From CAVRAW01 sp963716135 (GTDB lineage: Bacteria > Planctomycetota > Planctomycetia > Pirellulales > JADZDJ01): a stretch of 64,000 nucleotides of DNA. The DNA lies in the NCBI GenBank assembly GCA_963716135.1, contig OY970289.1, positions 3,968,001 to 4,032,000 on the forward strand, given 5' to 3'. The notes beneath the pieces are model-generated. The model was not told the DNA's origin and did not search any database. It was given only the letters and a program-made list of their open reading frames with translations. Below are positions 35,936 to 44,946 of this stretch, one piece after another; the stretch's first letter is position 1, and each line of letters begins with the position of its first letter. The position numbers and the translations under genes are program-made.

Positions 35936-36291
35936 TAGCGCCCCCCTTTAGCACCAATCTCTCACGCCAGTACCGATGCCGATCAAGGTGCATCGCGTCT
36001 TACACGCTATTTGTCCGGCCATTTGCACGGTTGTCAAGAAAAACTCATCGCAGGAGATTGCCGAAACCAACCGTATGACAATCTGCGAAGGTGTAAGTGC
36101 GGAACGTGCACCAAGTACCGAAGAGGCGTCAGGAGATTCCTAATATCTGCCACGTCTCCTTAGCACGCCCGATAGGTTGGCTTGCCGTGGATGTCAGGAG
36201 CACGAAATAGTGGCAAAGAAAAAGCGCAAGACAAAATGATGCGAACCGATCGTCGCCCTCATCCTCGTCGGCGCGATCTTCAGTAGTGCGG
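35936..36291. other. 356-bp intergenic region, no gene supported
   Basis: Nothing convincing is seen. A tiny basic frame near 36208-36240 (VAKKKRKTK) has no ribosome site. The half nearest the PEP-CTERM gene should hold its promoter. The region is less G+C-rich than the flanking genes. Confidence 0.5.
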
Positions 36292-37416
36292 TTATTCTCG
36301 CCGCCCGCGGCCGCGACCTCGGCCCCGCCCGCGACCGCCGCGCGAACCATGGTGCGATCCATGATGATGCTCGTGCGGCGAATTGGCCCGCGCCTGCATG
36401 TTCGTTTCGATGATCATGCCGATGGCTTCTTTCCACGTCAGAATGTCGCGCACGGAGCTTTTGCCGCCGTGCTGCTCGCCCGCCTCTTCGTCGCCGTTAT
36501 CCAAATCGCTGTCGTCCATTCCCAGTGGATGTTCTCCAGCGTCCACCGATTGCGCCAGATGATCCAACTCGACGAAATCCTGATCTAACTCGTCTTCTTC
36601 GCCCAAACGGCCGGTCACTTCTGCAGGCCGATCGCCCCGATCTCGACTCGTCGTATGGCCGCCCGCTTCGGGCCGGGAACGGCCACGCCCGCGCCGCCCG
36701 CGCCGCCTGCGGCCGCGCTGGCCTCGCTCCTCGTCGCGCCCCGAAGCTCCTTCCGGGCGGAACGATTCTCCGCTTGTGGATGAACTTTCCACGTCTTCGC
36801 CGAATTCGGCGCCTTCTTCGCGCGGTTGATCGCCCCCGCTCGATTCCAGATCGCGGATTGGCTCGCGGCGACCAGTGCCCCGGCCGCGGCCACCTCGGCG
36901 TCGTCGAGGACGTCGTTGTGAACGATCGCGATCTTCCGGTCCTTCCGGACTCCGCTCGCGATACGCCGATTTTTCGCCGAATTCAACCTCATCGAAATCA
37001 GCATCACGAACTTCAACCTCGCGATCTTCGTCGCGCAATTCCGCACGTTGCTCCACGCGCTCCTCTTGCCACTCTTCCTCCTCGTACGCAACTCGCTCCT
37101 TTTCCTCCGCCTCAGGCCCGCGCACACCAGGAGGTGGCCAGCCCAACGCTTCCGCCACAGGATCGTGCGAAGATTTCGGCGGCAGGATGGACGACGCTGG
37201 TTCCGACTCGGCCGGAAGCTCGATCCCAAACTCGCTGGCCAGTGAAGCCCAACCGGGTTGCGATTTTTTCGGCGGTGATTGCCGCGCCGGCGGCGTGGAG
37301 CGCGATTGCTGTGAGGCTGGTGGCGTCGAAGCAGGCGGCGGTGGAGGCGAAGTGGTGGGATCGACCCCCAACTCCGAGGCCAGCGAATTCCAAGTATCCC
37401 GTTGGTCGTCCGTCAT
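36292..37416 (-). CDS. Disordered acidic protein with RGG-type basic blocks
   Basis: A 374-residue, low-complexity protein with no signal peptide. Two N-terminal repeats, WNSLASELGVDP (about 9-20) and WASLASEFGIELP (about 55-67), are separated by Pro/Ser-rich linkers. The middle is a Glu/Asp/Arg-rich stretch with two basic RGG-like blocks (RRRRGGRGRGTGRR and GRRRRGRRGRGRSR). A short ordered segment, SVRDILTWKEAIGMIIETN, precedes a His-rich run and a C-terminal (RG)n tail. The make-up suggests RNA or nucleic-acid binding and perhaps condensate formation. No known family is recognised. It is divergent from the ornithine cyclodeaminase-like gene. Confidence 0.75.
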   Translation of the reverse strand: MTDDQRDTWNSLASELGVDPTTSPPPPPASTPPASQQSRSTPPARQSPPKKSQPGWASLASEFGIELPAESEPASSILPPKSSHDPVAEALGWPPPGVRGPEAEEKERVAYEEEEWQEERVEQRAELRDEDREVEVRDADFDEVEFGEKSAYRERSPEGPEDRDRSQRRPRRRRGGRGRGTGRREPIRDLESSGGDQPREEGAEFGEDVESSSTSGESFRPEGASGRDEERGQRGRRRRGRRGRGRSRPEAGGHTTSRDRGDRPAEVTGRLGEEDELDQDFVELDHLAQSVDAGEHPLGMDDSDLDNGDEEAGEQHGGKSSVRDILTWKEAIGMIIETNMQARANSPHEHHHGSHHGSRGGRGRGRGRGRGRRE

Positions 37417-37678
37417 GATGGTCCTATTGAAGTAATCGCGCGCCAGGCCGCCAAAAACCAGAGGCGCCCGCGGCGAACATGAAAACTCATTGAACGCACG
37501 TCAGTATAAAGGGGTCGGCGCAGCCTTGGAAGCCGTCTATTTGCGCGGCCATTTCCTGGCTTTCTGGTTTCCCGATTGGCGCCGTACGCCGCCCGCGCCA
37601 CGTTTCGGTTGGTTGAAATCGGCCGAAAATCGTAGAATTCCTGGCGTCAGCATGAGGTAGTTTTTCTACGGAGGATTC

Positions 37679-38941
37679 ATGAAACAAGATCGCACGCCGG
37701 CCGCCGCCATGTCGCACGTTGAGGAGGTCGAGGTGCGCGGCCACATCATCGATAGCCTGATTTTGCCCAAGGTGCTCGATCTGATCACCGCCGGCGGCGG
37801 CGCTTTCATCATCAAGCACATCACCATCGGCCAGGGCCGCACCGACCCAAGCTACGCGCTGCTGGAAGTGCGCGCCGATTCCGACGAAGAGTTGAAAAAC
37901 ATCCTCGCTCAAATCGCCGATCACGGCGGCGTGCCGACGGCGCTCAACGACGCCCAACTTGTCGATGCCGACCTCGACGGCGCATTCCCGGAAAGCTTTT
38001 ACAGCACCACCAACCAGCGCACGGAAATTCGCATCAGTGGAAATTGGATCGAGGTCGAGGAGCAGGAAATGGATTGCGGCGTGGTCGTCGATCGCAAGGC
38101 AAAAACCGCACGCTGCATTCCCATGACCGATGTGAAGCGGGGCATGCCCATCGTCGTCGGCCACTCAGGCGTCCGCGTCTTTCCGGAAGAGCGCAAGATC
38201 GAACGCCATTCCTTCGAATTCATGAACAGCGCCGTCTCGACCGAAAAGCCCAAGGGGGTGGCCATCCGCCAGATCGCCTCCGAAATGTTTCGCACCAAAC
38301 AAAGCGGCGGCAAGCTGCTTCTGGTCGGTGGCCCGGCCATCGTCCACACCGGCAGCGGGCCCTACGTGTGCCAGTTGATCCGCGCCGGATATATCCAAAA
38401 ACTCTTCGCCGGCAATGCGCTGGCCACGCACGATATCGAACAATCGCTGTTCGGCACGAGCCTGGGCGTGCATCTGGAACGTGGCGATCTGGCCGAAGCC
38501 GGCCACGAACATCACTTGCGGGCGATCAACCGCATCCGCCGCGCCGGCGACATCCGCCAAGCTGTGGAGCAGGGGGTGCTCACCGGCGGCATCATGTACG
38601 AGTGCGTCAAGCACCATGTCGATTTCCTGCTCGCCGGCAGCATCCGCGACGACGGTCCGCTGCCCGACGTGATTACCGATGCTCTGGAAGCCCAGCGCCA
38701 AATGCGCGCCAAAATTCGCGACGTCACCTTCTGCCTGATGATCGCCACGACGCTGCACTCCGTGGCCGTGGGCAACTTGCTGCCGGCCTGGGTCAAAGTG
38801 GTCTGCGTTGACATCAATCCTTCCACGGTCATCAAGCTCAATGACCGCGGTTCGTTCCAAACCGTTGGGCTGGTGACCGACGTCGAACCCTTCCTCCGCG
38901 CTCTGGTTGAAGATTTGCAATCGCTGGAGCGCAAAACCTAA
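37679..38941 (+). CDS. LOR/SDH-type ornithine cyclodeaminase-like protein (TIGR00300 family)
   Basis: A 420-residue cytoplasmic protein of the LOR/SDH (TIGR00300) family. It starts with the family's N-terminal domain (EEVEVRGHIIDSLILPKVLD, then GGAFIIKHITIGQGRTDPSYA) and has the Rossmann-like C-terminal part (LLLVGGPAIVHTGSGPYVC, ALATHDIEQSLFGTSLG, FLLAGSIRDDGPLPD). In cyanobacterial AgrE/ArgZ this domain follows an arginine dihydrolase domain and makes proline from ornithine; archaeal stand-alone members are ornithine cyclodeaminases. Here the next gene, 47 bases on, encodes the dihydrolase domain. The start has a strong ribosome site (GGAGG). Arginine to ornithine to proline is the inferred pathway. 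Confidence 0.88.
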   Translation: MKQDRTPAAAMSHVEEVEVRGHIIDSLILPKVLDLITAGGGAFIIKHITIGQGRTDPSYALLEVRADSDEELKNILAQIADHGGVPTALNDAQLVDADLDGAFPESFYSTTNQRTEIRISGNWIEVEEQEMDCGVVVDRKAKTARCIPMTDVKRGMPIVVGHSGVRVFPEERKIERHSFEFMNSAVSTEKPKGVAIRQIASEMFRTKQSGGKLLLVGGPAIVHTGSGPYVCQLIRAGYIQKLFAGNALATHDIEQSLFGTSLGVHLERGDLAEAGHEHHLRAINRIRRAGDIRQAVEQGVLTGGIMYECVKHHVDFLLAGSIRDDGPLPDVITDALEAQRQMRAKIRDVTFCLMIATTLHSVAVGNLLPAWVKVVCVDINPSTVIKLNDRGSFQTVGLVTDVEPFLRALVEDLQSLERKT

Positions 38942-38954
38942 CGACACCTTCCCT

Positions 38955-38982
38955 TTCTGCCTTCTGCTTTCTGCCTTCTGCA
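38955..38982. repeat. Four tandem heptamers, unit TTCTGCC
   Basis: Units TTCTGCC, TTCTGCT, TTCTGCC and TTCTGCA lie end to end at 38955-38982, between the two genes of the arginine module and just before the second start codon. They have the 7-bp period of the arrays at 2546 and 53670-53754 but a different unit. Confidence 0.75.
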
Positions 38983-38988
38983 TTGCCC

Positions 38989-39810
38989 ATGTCTCGCATC
39001 CTCATGTGTCCGCCGGATTACTACGGGATTGAATATGAAATCAATCCCTGGATGAGCCGCAAGCGGCAAAGCGACCCTCAGGCGGCGGCGCAACAATGGA
39101 ACAGCCTGAAGCAGATTCTGGAAGAGGCCGGCGCGAGGATCGAACTGCTCCAACCGCAGCCCGGCTTGCCCGACATGGTATTCACGGCCAATGCGGCCAT
39201 GATCTATCGCAAGATCGCGGTGATGGCGCGATTTCGACACGCACAGCGGCAAGGCGAAGTGCAATACGATGAAGACTGGCTGCATACCGACGGCTTCGAA
39301 ATCCGTCACGTTCCCGAGGACATTCACTTCGAGGGGGCCGGCGACGCCTTGTTCTGCGGCGAAACCTTGTTCGCCGGCTATCGCATTCGCAGCCACGCCC
39401 GCGGCCATCAACAAATCGGCGAAATGCTGGGCTGCCGCGTAATCCCCGTTGAACTGATCGATCCGTATTACTACCACCTCGACACTTGCTTTTGCCCGCT
39501 CGCGCCGGGGCAAGCGATCTACTTTCCGCCGGCCTTCGATGACTACGGCCGCGCCGCTTTGGAAGCGCACGTCGATGAATTGATCGAAGTCCATCCCGAC
39601 GAAGCCCCGCGCTTCGCCTGCAACGCGGTGGTCGTGGGCCACACCGTCGTGACCAACACCGGCTGCCGCCAATTGCACGAGTCGTTGCGCCAGCGCGGCT
39701 TCACCCCGCGAGAAACGCCGCTGGATGAATTCGTCAAAGCCGGTGGAAGCGCCAAATGCCTCACATTGCGGCTAGATGGCGAAGAAGCGGCGGCTTGGAA
39801 ACACCCATAA
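38989..39810 (+). CDS. Arginine dihydrolase-like amidinotransferase-superfamily enzyme (ArgZ N-domain type)
   Basis: A 273-residue enzyme of the guanidino-group modifying superfamily. Signatures are DMVFTANAA (62-70), with the Asn that marks ArgZ-type arginine dihydrolases; FEGAGDAL (114-121); HLDTCF (163-168) with the catalytic His; and GGSAKCLTL (252-260) with the nucleophile Cys257. ArgZ-type enzymes turn arginine into ornithine, CO2 and two ammonia; DDAH-type enzymes of the same fold would make citrulline instead. The DxVFTAN box and the OCD-like neighbour favour arginine dihydrolase. ATG 38989 follows the heptamer array. The frame is intact. Confidence 0.88.
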   Translation: MSRILMCPPDYYGIEYEINPWMSRKRQSDPQAAAQQWNSLKQILEEAGARIELLQPQPGLPDMVFTANAAMIYRKIAVMARFRHAQRQGEVQYDEDWLHTDGFEIRHVPEDIHFEGAGDALFCGETLFAGYRIRSHARGHQQIGEMLGCRVIPVELIDPYYYHLDTCFCPLAPGQAIYFPPAFDDYGRAALEAHVDELIEVHPDEAPRFACNAVVVGHTVVTNTGCRQLHESLRQRGFTPRETPLDEFVKAGGSAKCLTLRLDGEEAAAWKHP

Positions 39811-39880
39811 TCTTGCATCGATACCGCAATCATGATCTGATCGTATGATTACATATTGATTGACCCCTGGACGAAACAGC

Positions 39881-41761
39881 ATGGCGGACAACGACGATAA
39901 GCTCTCCCCCCTCGCAGCAGCCGGTCCCACCATCTTGCCGGCGATCAATTACCTGGTCGAAGAGGCGCAATCGCCCGCCGAGGTCGTCGCCATCGATAGC
40001 CGCGTCATTTGGGTGTGCGGCCTGGCGATCGCCATCGGAGTCGCCGGCTCGCTAGTCGCGCAGTTGTTCATCAACCTGATTGCATTCATCACCAACCTGG
40101 CCTTCTTCGGCCGTCTCTCGCTTGAGCCCATCAGCCCAGGCGATAATCATTTGGGCCTGGGGGTGCTGTTTGTGCCGATCGTCGGCGGATTTATTTGCGG
40201 GCTGATGGCCCGATACGGTTCGAAAGCGATTCGCGGCCACGGCATTCCCGAAGCCATGGAAACGGTGTTGACCAATCGCAGCCGCATACCGGCCAGAATC
40301 ACTTTTTTGAAGCCCGTGGCATCGGCGGTCGCCATTGGCACCGGAGGCCCCTTCGGCGCCGAAGGACCGATTATCGCCACTGGCGGCGCGCTGGGGTCGC
40401 TGTTTGGGCAGTTCTTTCGCATTTCGCCGGCCGAACGACGAACGCTGTTGGCCTGCGGCGCCGCGGCAGGCATGGCCGCGATCTTTGGCAGTCCTGTGGC
40501 CGCGGTGTTATTGGCGATCGAATTATTGCTGTTCGAATTTCGCCCCCGTTCGATTATCCCCGTTGCGCTGGCTAGCGCCACCGCCGATGGGTTGCGGCTG
40601 GTGTTCCAGGGACCGCAGCCGGTGTTTCCAATGCCCGACGTTGCCGCGCCGATCATTTCGGCGATGGTGTTTTACGTTTTCCTGGGCGCGGTGATGGGCA
40701 TCGCCGCCGCCTTGATTACACGACTTGTTTATTTCACCGAAGATGCGTTCGAAAAATTGCCAATTCATTGGATGTGGTGGCCATTGATCGGCGGCGCCGT
40801 GGTGGGAATCTGCGGTTACTTCGTGCCGCGCACCTTGGGCGTGGGATACGAAAATATCTCGGCGGTCCTGTCGACCGATTGGGCCGTCTCGACGGTTGCC
40901 ACATTGGGCGTGGTGAAGCTAATCTCGTGGACCATCGCGATCGGCAGCGGCACGTCCGGCGGCACGATGGCGCCGTTGTTCACCATCGGCGGCGCGATGG
41001 GGCAGGTCGTCGGCGCTTTGGCCGCGGCAATCCTTCCGGCGGCGGGAATCGATCTGAAAGTCGCCGGACTGGTCGGCATGGCCGCAATGTTCGCCGGCGC
41101 ATCGCGGGCGTTTCTGGCCTGCACGGTCTTCGCTTTCGAAGCCACCGAGCAGCCCTTCAGCTTGTTGCCGCTGCTGGGCGGCTGCGCGGCCAGTTATCTG
41201 GCGGCCACGCTGATTATGAAAAACTCGCTGATGACGGAGAAAATAGTCCGCCGCGGCGTGGCGACCACTCATGAATACACAGCCGATTTGCTCGCGCAAG
41301 TTACGGTGCGCGACGTGGCCACCAAAAAAGTCGTCACGCTGTCGGCAACGCAAACGGTCGGCGATGTGCGAAATTGGTTTGAATCGGGCAAGCCCGAAGC
41401 CCGCCATCAGGGGTTCCCCGTTTTAGATGCCCACGGCGTTCTCGTGGGCGTGCTGACGCGGCGCGATTTATTGAATCCGGAGATTCACGGCAACAAGCAA
41501 CTCAAAGACCTGCCGCCGCGGCTGCCGAAATTCGTATATGAAGAATGCACGGTGCGGCAAGCCGTTGATCACATGGTGCGCCACGATATCGGCCGGCTGC
41601 CGGTGATGACGCACGGTAAGCCGCCAAAGCTGGTGGGCATGGTCACGCGCACCGATATCTTGTCGGCCTTCAAGCGCGGCTTGGATGAATCGACCACCGA
41701 AGCGCCGACACTGAAAATCCCCGGCCTGCGCCGCCGCAAGAAGAGCTCGCGCACCGCGTGA
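39881..41761 (+). CDS. ClC-family chloride channel/antiporter with CBS pair
   Basis: A 626-residue membrane protein. The ClC selectivity regions are all present: GHGIPE (119-124), GPFGAEGP (156-163) with the gating Glu161 kept, and GTSGGTMAP (357-365). About ten hydrophobic segments cover residues 40-445. The last 150 residues form two CBS domains (VRDVATKKVVTL ... GVLTRRDLLNPE and CTVRQAVDHMVRHDIGRLPVM), which in other members sense adenine nucleotides. Retention of the gate Glu fits either H+/Cl- exchange or gated channel use. The gene end is 6 bases from the convergent bicupin gene. Confidence 0.93.
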   Translation: MADNDDKLSPLAAAGPTILPAINYLVEEAQSPAEVVAIDSRVIWVCGLAIAIGVAGSLVAQLFINLIAFITNLAFFGRLSLEPISPGDNHLGLGVLFVPIVGGFICGLMARYGSKAIRGHGIPEAMETVLTNRSRIPARITFLKPVASAVAIGTGGPFGAEGPIIATGGALGSLFGQFFRISPAERRTLLACGAAAGMAAIFGSPVAAVLLAIELLLFEFRPRSIIPVALASATADGLRLVFQGPQPVFPMPDVAAPIISAMVFYVFLGAVMGIAAALITRLVYFTEDAFEKLPIHWMWWPLIGGAVVGICGYFVPRTLGVGYENISAVLSTDWAVSTVATLGVVKLISWTIAIGSGTSGGTMAPLFTIGGAMGQVVGALAAAILPAAGIDLKVAGLVGMAAMFAGASRAFLACTVFAFEATEQPFSLLPLLGGCAASYLAATLIMKNSLMTEKIVRRGVATTHEYTADLLAQVTVRDVATKKVVTLSATQTVGDVRNWFESGKPEARHQGFPVLDAHGVLVGVLTRRDLLNPEIHGNKQLKDLPPRLPKFVYEECTVRQAVDHMVRHDIGRLPVMTHGKPPKLVGMVTRTDILSAFKRGLDESTTEAPTLKIPGLRRRKKSSRTA

Positions 41762-41767
41762 GGCAAA

Positions 41768-42829
41768 TCATTTTTGCTTCACAATCATTCCGCCGGTCGC
41801 AAACCTGGCGACCACGTCCTCCGGCACGCCAAAATTCTGCGCCACCAGCGCCCGCGGATTCGAAGCCAGCCAATCCGCCAGGTCGAGCGATTTGTAGTCG
41901 CCGTGGTTGAACACCAGTAGCAGCTTCAAATCGTCGTTGCCGATGTTCTCGATGTAGTGGCCGAAGCCTTGAGGGATGTAGGCGATGTCGCCGACGCCGA
42001 ATTCATCCGTGCGGGCATGGCCATGCGATGCAAAAACCGTGGCGCGCGCTCGCCCGCCAATAATATATTGCCATTCCGCAGCATGCGGATGCCAATGTAG
42101 ACCGCGCACGCCGCCGGGATGAATGGTCATCGTCGCGCCGGTCATGGTGGTGGAAATCGGAAACTCGACCTGCGAGACGATGCGCAAATACCCGCCGGTA
42201 AATTTCCGCGGCTCCTGCGCATCGAGCGAATACTTGTGCGTCAGCGGCCCGGTGTGCTGCGAGCCGGATGCCGGATCGGCCGACAAGGGCGGTGGCACCT
42301 TGCCCGGCACGATGTAGACCTCCTCTTTCGGAAATTTCGCGAAGTCGCCCGCCGGCACGCCAAAATTCTTCGCCAACACTTCCGCCGGCGTGTGCCCGAC
42401 CCAATCGGTCAGGCTGAACGTGCCGAACTCGGAAAACTTCCCGTCGTCGAACGTCAGTATGAAATGGCAACCATCGGCCAGCGCCTGGATCGAATGTGGG
42501 TAGCCGCGCGGGAAGTACCACACGTCGCCCGGACCAAAATCGGCCGTTTCGCGCGTCCCGTCGGGAGAGAACACCGTGATCCGGCAATGCCCGCTGAGCA
42601 TGTAGGCCCACTCGGCCGCAATCGCATGCCAGTGCAACTCGCGGATGCTGCCGGGCGTTAGCCGCATCGAAACCGCGGCGATGCCCTCCGACACCGGGAA
42701 CTCATCCACGTTGGCTTCCTTGGCCGATCCCGCGGCGTTTACGCGCCCTTTTTGATGCTCCATCGCATAGCGAAACGACGGAAGTTCTTCGTCCTGCTTG
42801 TGGGCAATTGGGTTTCCGCTTTTGGCCAT
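41768..42829 (-). CDS. Bicupin of the oxalate decarboxylase family
   Basis: Two cupin domains each carry a full Mn-binding set: His66, His68, Glu73, His112, and His245, His247, Glu252, His291. The overall plan and the segment LTDWVGHTPAEVLAKNFGVP are those of oxalate decarboxylase (oxalate to formate and CO2). The active-site lid, S-E-N-S-T in the Bacillus enzyme, reads SEFGT here (133-137): the key Glu134 is kept but the next two residues differ. No signal peptide is present, so it is probably cytoplasmic. Length 353 residues. Activity as decarboxylase is likely but not certain. Confidence 0.88.
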   Translation of the reverse strand: MAKSGNPIAHKQDEELPSFRYAMEHQKGRVNAAGSAKEANVDEFPVSEGIAAVSMRLTPGSIRELHWHAIAAEWAYMLSGHCRITVFSPDGTRETADFGPGDVWYFPRGYPHSIQALADGCHFILTFDDGKFSEFGTFSLTDWVGHTPAEVLAKNFGVPAGDFAKFPKEEVYIVPGKVPPPLSADPASGSQHTGPLTHKYSLDAQEPRKFTGGYLRIVSQVEFPISTTMTGATMTIHPGGVRGLHWHPHAAEWQYIIGGRARATVFASHGHARTDEFGVGDIAYIPQGFGHYIENIGNDDLKLLLVFNHGDYKSLDLADWLASNPRALVAQNFGVPEDVVARFATGGMIVKQK

Positions 42830-43159
42830 GATTGATTGGAGATTTGAATATTAGTGATTGAACCGCCTGGATCGATAGCATAACCAATGTTTCGCACTAG
42901 CCACAGTCGGTCGGACGAGCCGCCATTTCGTTCGGGCTTTTAGCTAACCAGCCGACACGAGATTCTGCGACGGCATTGTGTGGTTTCGTGGAGAATGCTT
43001 GATATAATAGCCCCACCATTCGGCTAGGGCACTAAATCAGAATCAATCGCGGCACCCGCGATTTTCAGGAAGCAATGGCAGTAAACGCAGCGGACTCGCG
43101 CTGATCAATGCAGCGCATCGCACATTAGACAGTTTCCTCACGAGGACGCCACGAAGCCC
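42830..43159. other. 330-bp divergent intergenic region
   Basis: It separates the bicupin (-) from the GT-C gene (+). It contains the extended -10 promoter at 43000-43008 and a long leader of about 145 bases before the GT-C start. No small gene or strong hairpin is visible. Confidence 0.6.
43000..43008 (+). promoter_or_regulatory. Extended -10 promoter for the GT-C gene
   Basis: TGATATAAT is a perfect TGn plus TATAAT extended -10. No good -35 is seen at 16-18 bases upstream, as is common with extended -10 promoters. It leaves a leader of about 145 bases before the ATG at 43160. Confidence 0.55.
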
Positions 43160-44883
43160 ATGCATACGGCGGCCGCCGCTAACGAGCAAATCGAAGACCA
43201 GTCTGCTTTCATAGAAAGGGCCGAGTGGCGCAGCGTCGTTTCTGACCCGAGAATGATCCTGTTTGCGATTGCCGCCTGCTTGATTCCCGTCGGTTACGCG
43301 TTCTACACCAAGCACATTTGGGAAGACTCGCTGACCGCCTTGCGCTACAGCGAGAATTTGGTCAGGGGAGAAGGATTGGTTTACAACCCTGGCGAGCGGG
43401 TTCAGGGTTTTTCCTCGCCATTGGCCGTGTTGTTGCTGGCCTTGTGCAGTGTATTGACAGGTCAATCGTCATTTCAGGCAACGTTCTGGTTGTATCGCAT
43501 ATTCTCGATTGCCGCCTTCGCCTGCAGCGGAGTGCTGTTGTTGCGAAGCTTGATCAATGCCACCGGTCGTTGGGGGTTCGCCACTTGGTTTCTAGGGCTG
43601 GCGTATCTCTTTGCTGCCAAGCCCGTGGCCTTTTCCACCAACGGCATGGAATCCGCATTCATGCTTTTGTTTATGGCCGGGTGTTTGCTCCTGTTCTCGC
43701 AAGGGGAGCCGCAACATTGGCTGGGTCGGGGCTTATGCTGGGCGGGCCTGATGTGGACTCGGCCCGACGGCTGCGTCTATATCGCCGCCCTGAGCGCAGG
43801 GGAGCTGATCTTTTCTCCCTTGCAGCGGAAACTCGTGTTTTGGTCGCTGGCCAAAAGCGCTTGCTCGTGCGCTCTGTTGTACGGTCCGTGGTTTATCTGG
43901 GCCTGGAGTTATTACGGCTCGCCAATTCCCCAAACCATTGCCGCCAAAGGAAATCCCGTGGACGGTGTGATAGGGCAAATTCTGGTGACTGGCGACTATT
44001 TGGTGGAACGGCTGACGGGCGTTGCTGCCGCAGTCTTTCGTCCGATTTACTATGGCATCGGCGGTGCAAACTGGATTGAAAGCAGCGGCTGGCTGCGCTT
44101 GATGACCTTGATTACTAAATGTGCGGGTCTGTTTTGCCTGGCGTATTGGCTGATTCCCCTGAATGATCGGCTGGGGCGGTTCTCATCATTCTGTTTCACG
44201 GTGCTCAGCTTTTACCTTGCGTTTCTGATTATGGGACCTGGCGATTATGTCGTTGGCATTACGCCGTGGTATTCGCCGCCTGTGGAATTGTTTGGTCTGC
44301 TCACGTTGCGCGCGGAATTCCGTTGGTGGCAAAGGCGGTTCAAGTACGCTTTTTTGGCAATCAGACCGGCGAGAAGGCCGAACTGATCGCGCGGGGCATT
44401 TTTTCTGTCCTCGTAGCGTGCCAGATTGCCCTGTTTTTCCTGACGTGCTGGGAGATGAAACTTCAGCAATTAGAGATCGAAATGGGCAACCGCGCTCGAA
44501 TCGGGGAGTGGCTCCACGATCATGGACGACCCGGTGAAAGCGTTTACTTGGAACCACTCGGCTATATCGGCTATTTCAGCAAAATGAGAATGATCGATTG
44601 GCCGGGATTGGTCGCTCCCGAGGTCGTGCGTTTGCGTGCGGAAAAGAAAACGACGCGGGTCGAGTCGTTGATTTTGGATCTCCAGCCCGATTGGGTCATT
44701 TTGCGGTCTTGGGATTTCAGTCGTCTCAAGAACTCGCCCGATGCGCTGAGGTTCCAGAATGAATACCAACTCGTTCAGGTATTCGATGTGAATGAGAATC
44801 TGAACAAATACGACTTCGTCCCGGGAAAGCTGCTTTTGCACATCGACGCCTCATTCGGTCTGTTTAAGAAAAGCGCCCAGTGA
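43160..44883 (+). CDS. GT-C superfamily membrane glycosyltransferase, frameshifted
   Basis: A polytopic membrane protein with about ten TM helices. The first extracytoplasmic loop has the acidic catalytic pair and motif IWEDSLTALRYSENL followed by GLVYNPGERVQGFSSPL, the pattern of lipid-sugar-dependent arabinofuranosyl- and mannosyl-type GT-C enzymes. After the frame change near 44335 the protein has one more TM helix (GIFSVLVACQIALFFLTCW) and an extracytoplasmic C-terminal domain of about 130 residues (WLHDHGRPGESVYLEPLGYI). Total about 573 residues. The sugar and acceptor are unknown. It is convergent with the AMP nucleosidase gene. Confidence 0.85.
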
Positions 44884-44946
44884 CCTTCTGCGCCGCCCAT
44901 CGCCTGTCGATAAGCCGCAATGACGCCATTTCGCGGCAGTCGGCGA

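Noticed and set aside
36208..36240. Tiny basic peptide VAKKKRKTK
   Set aside because: Nine codons, no ribosome site, no context; chance is likely.
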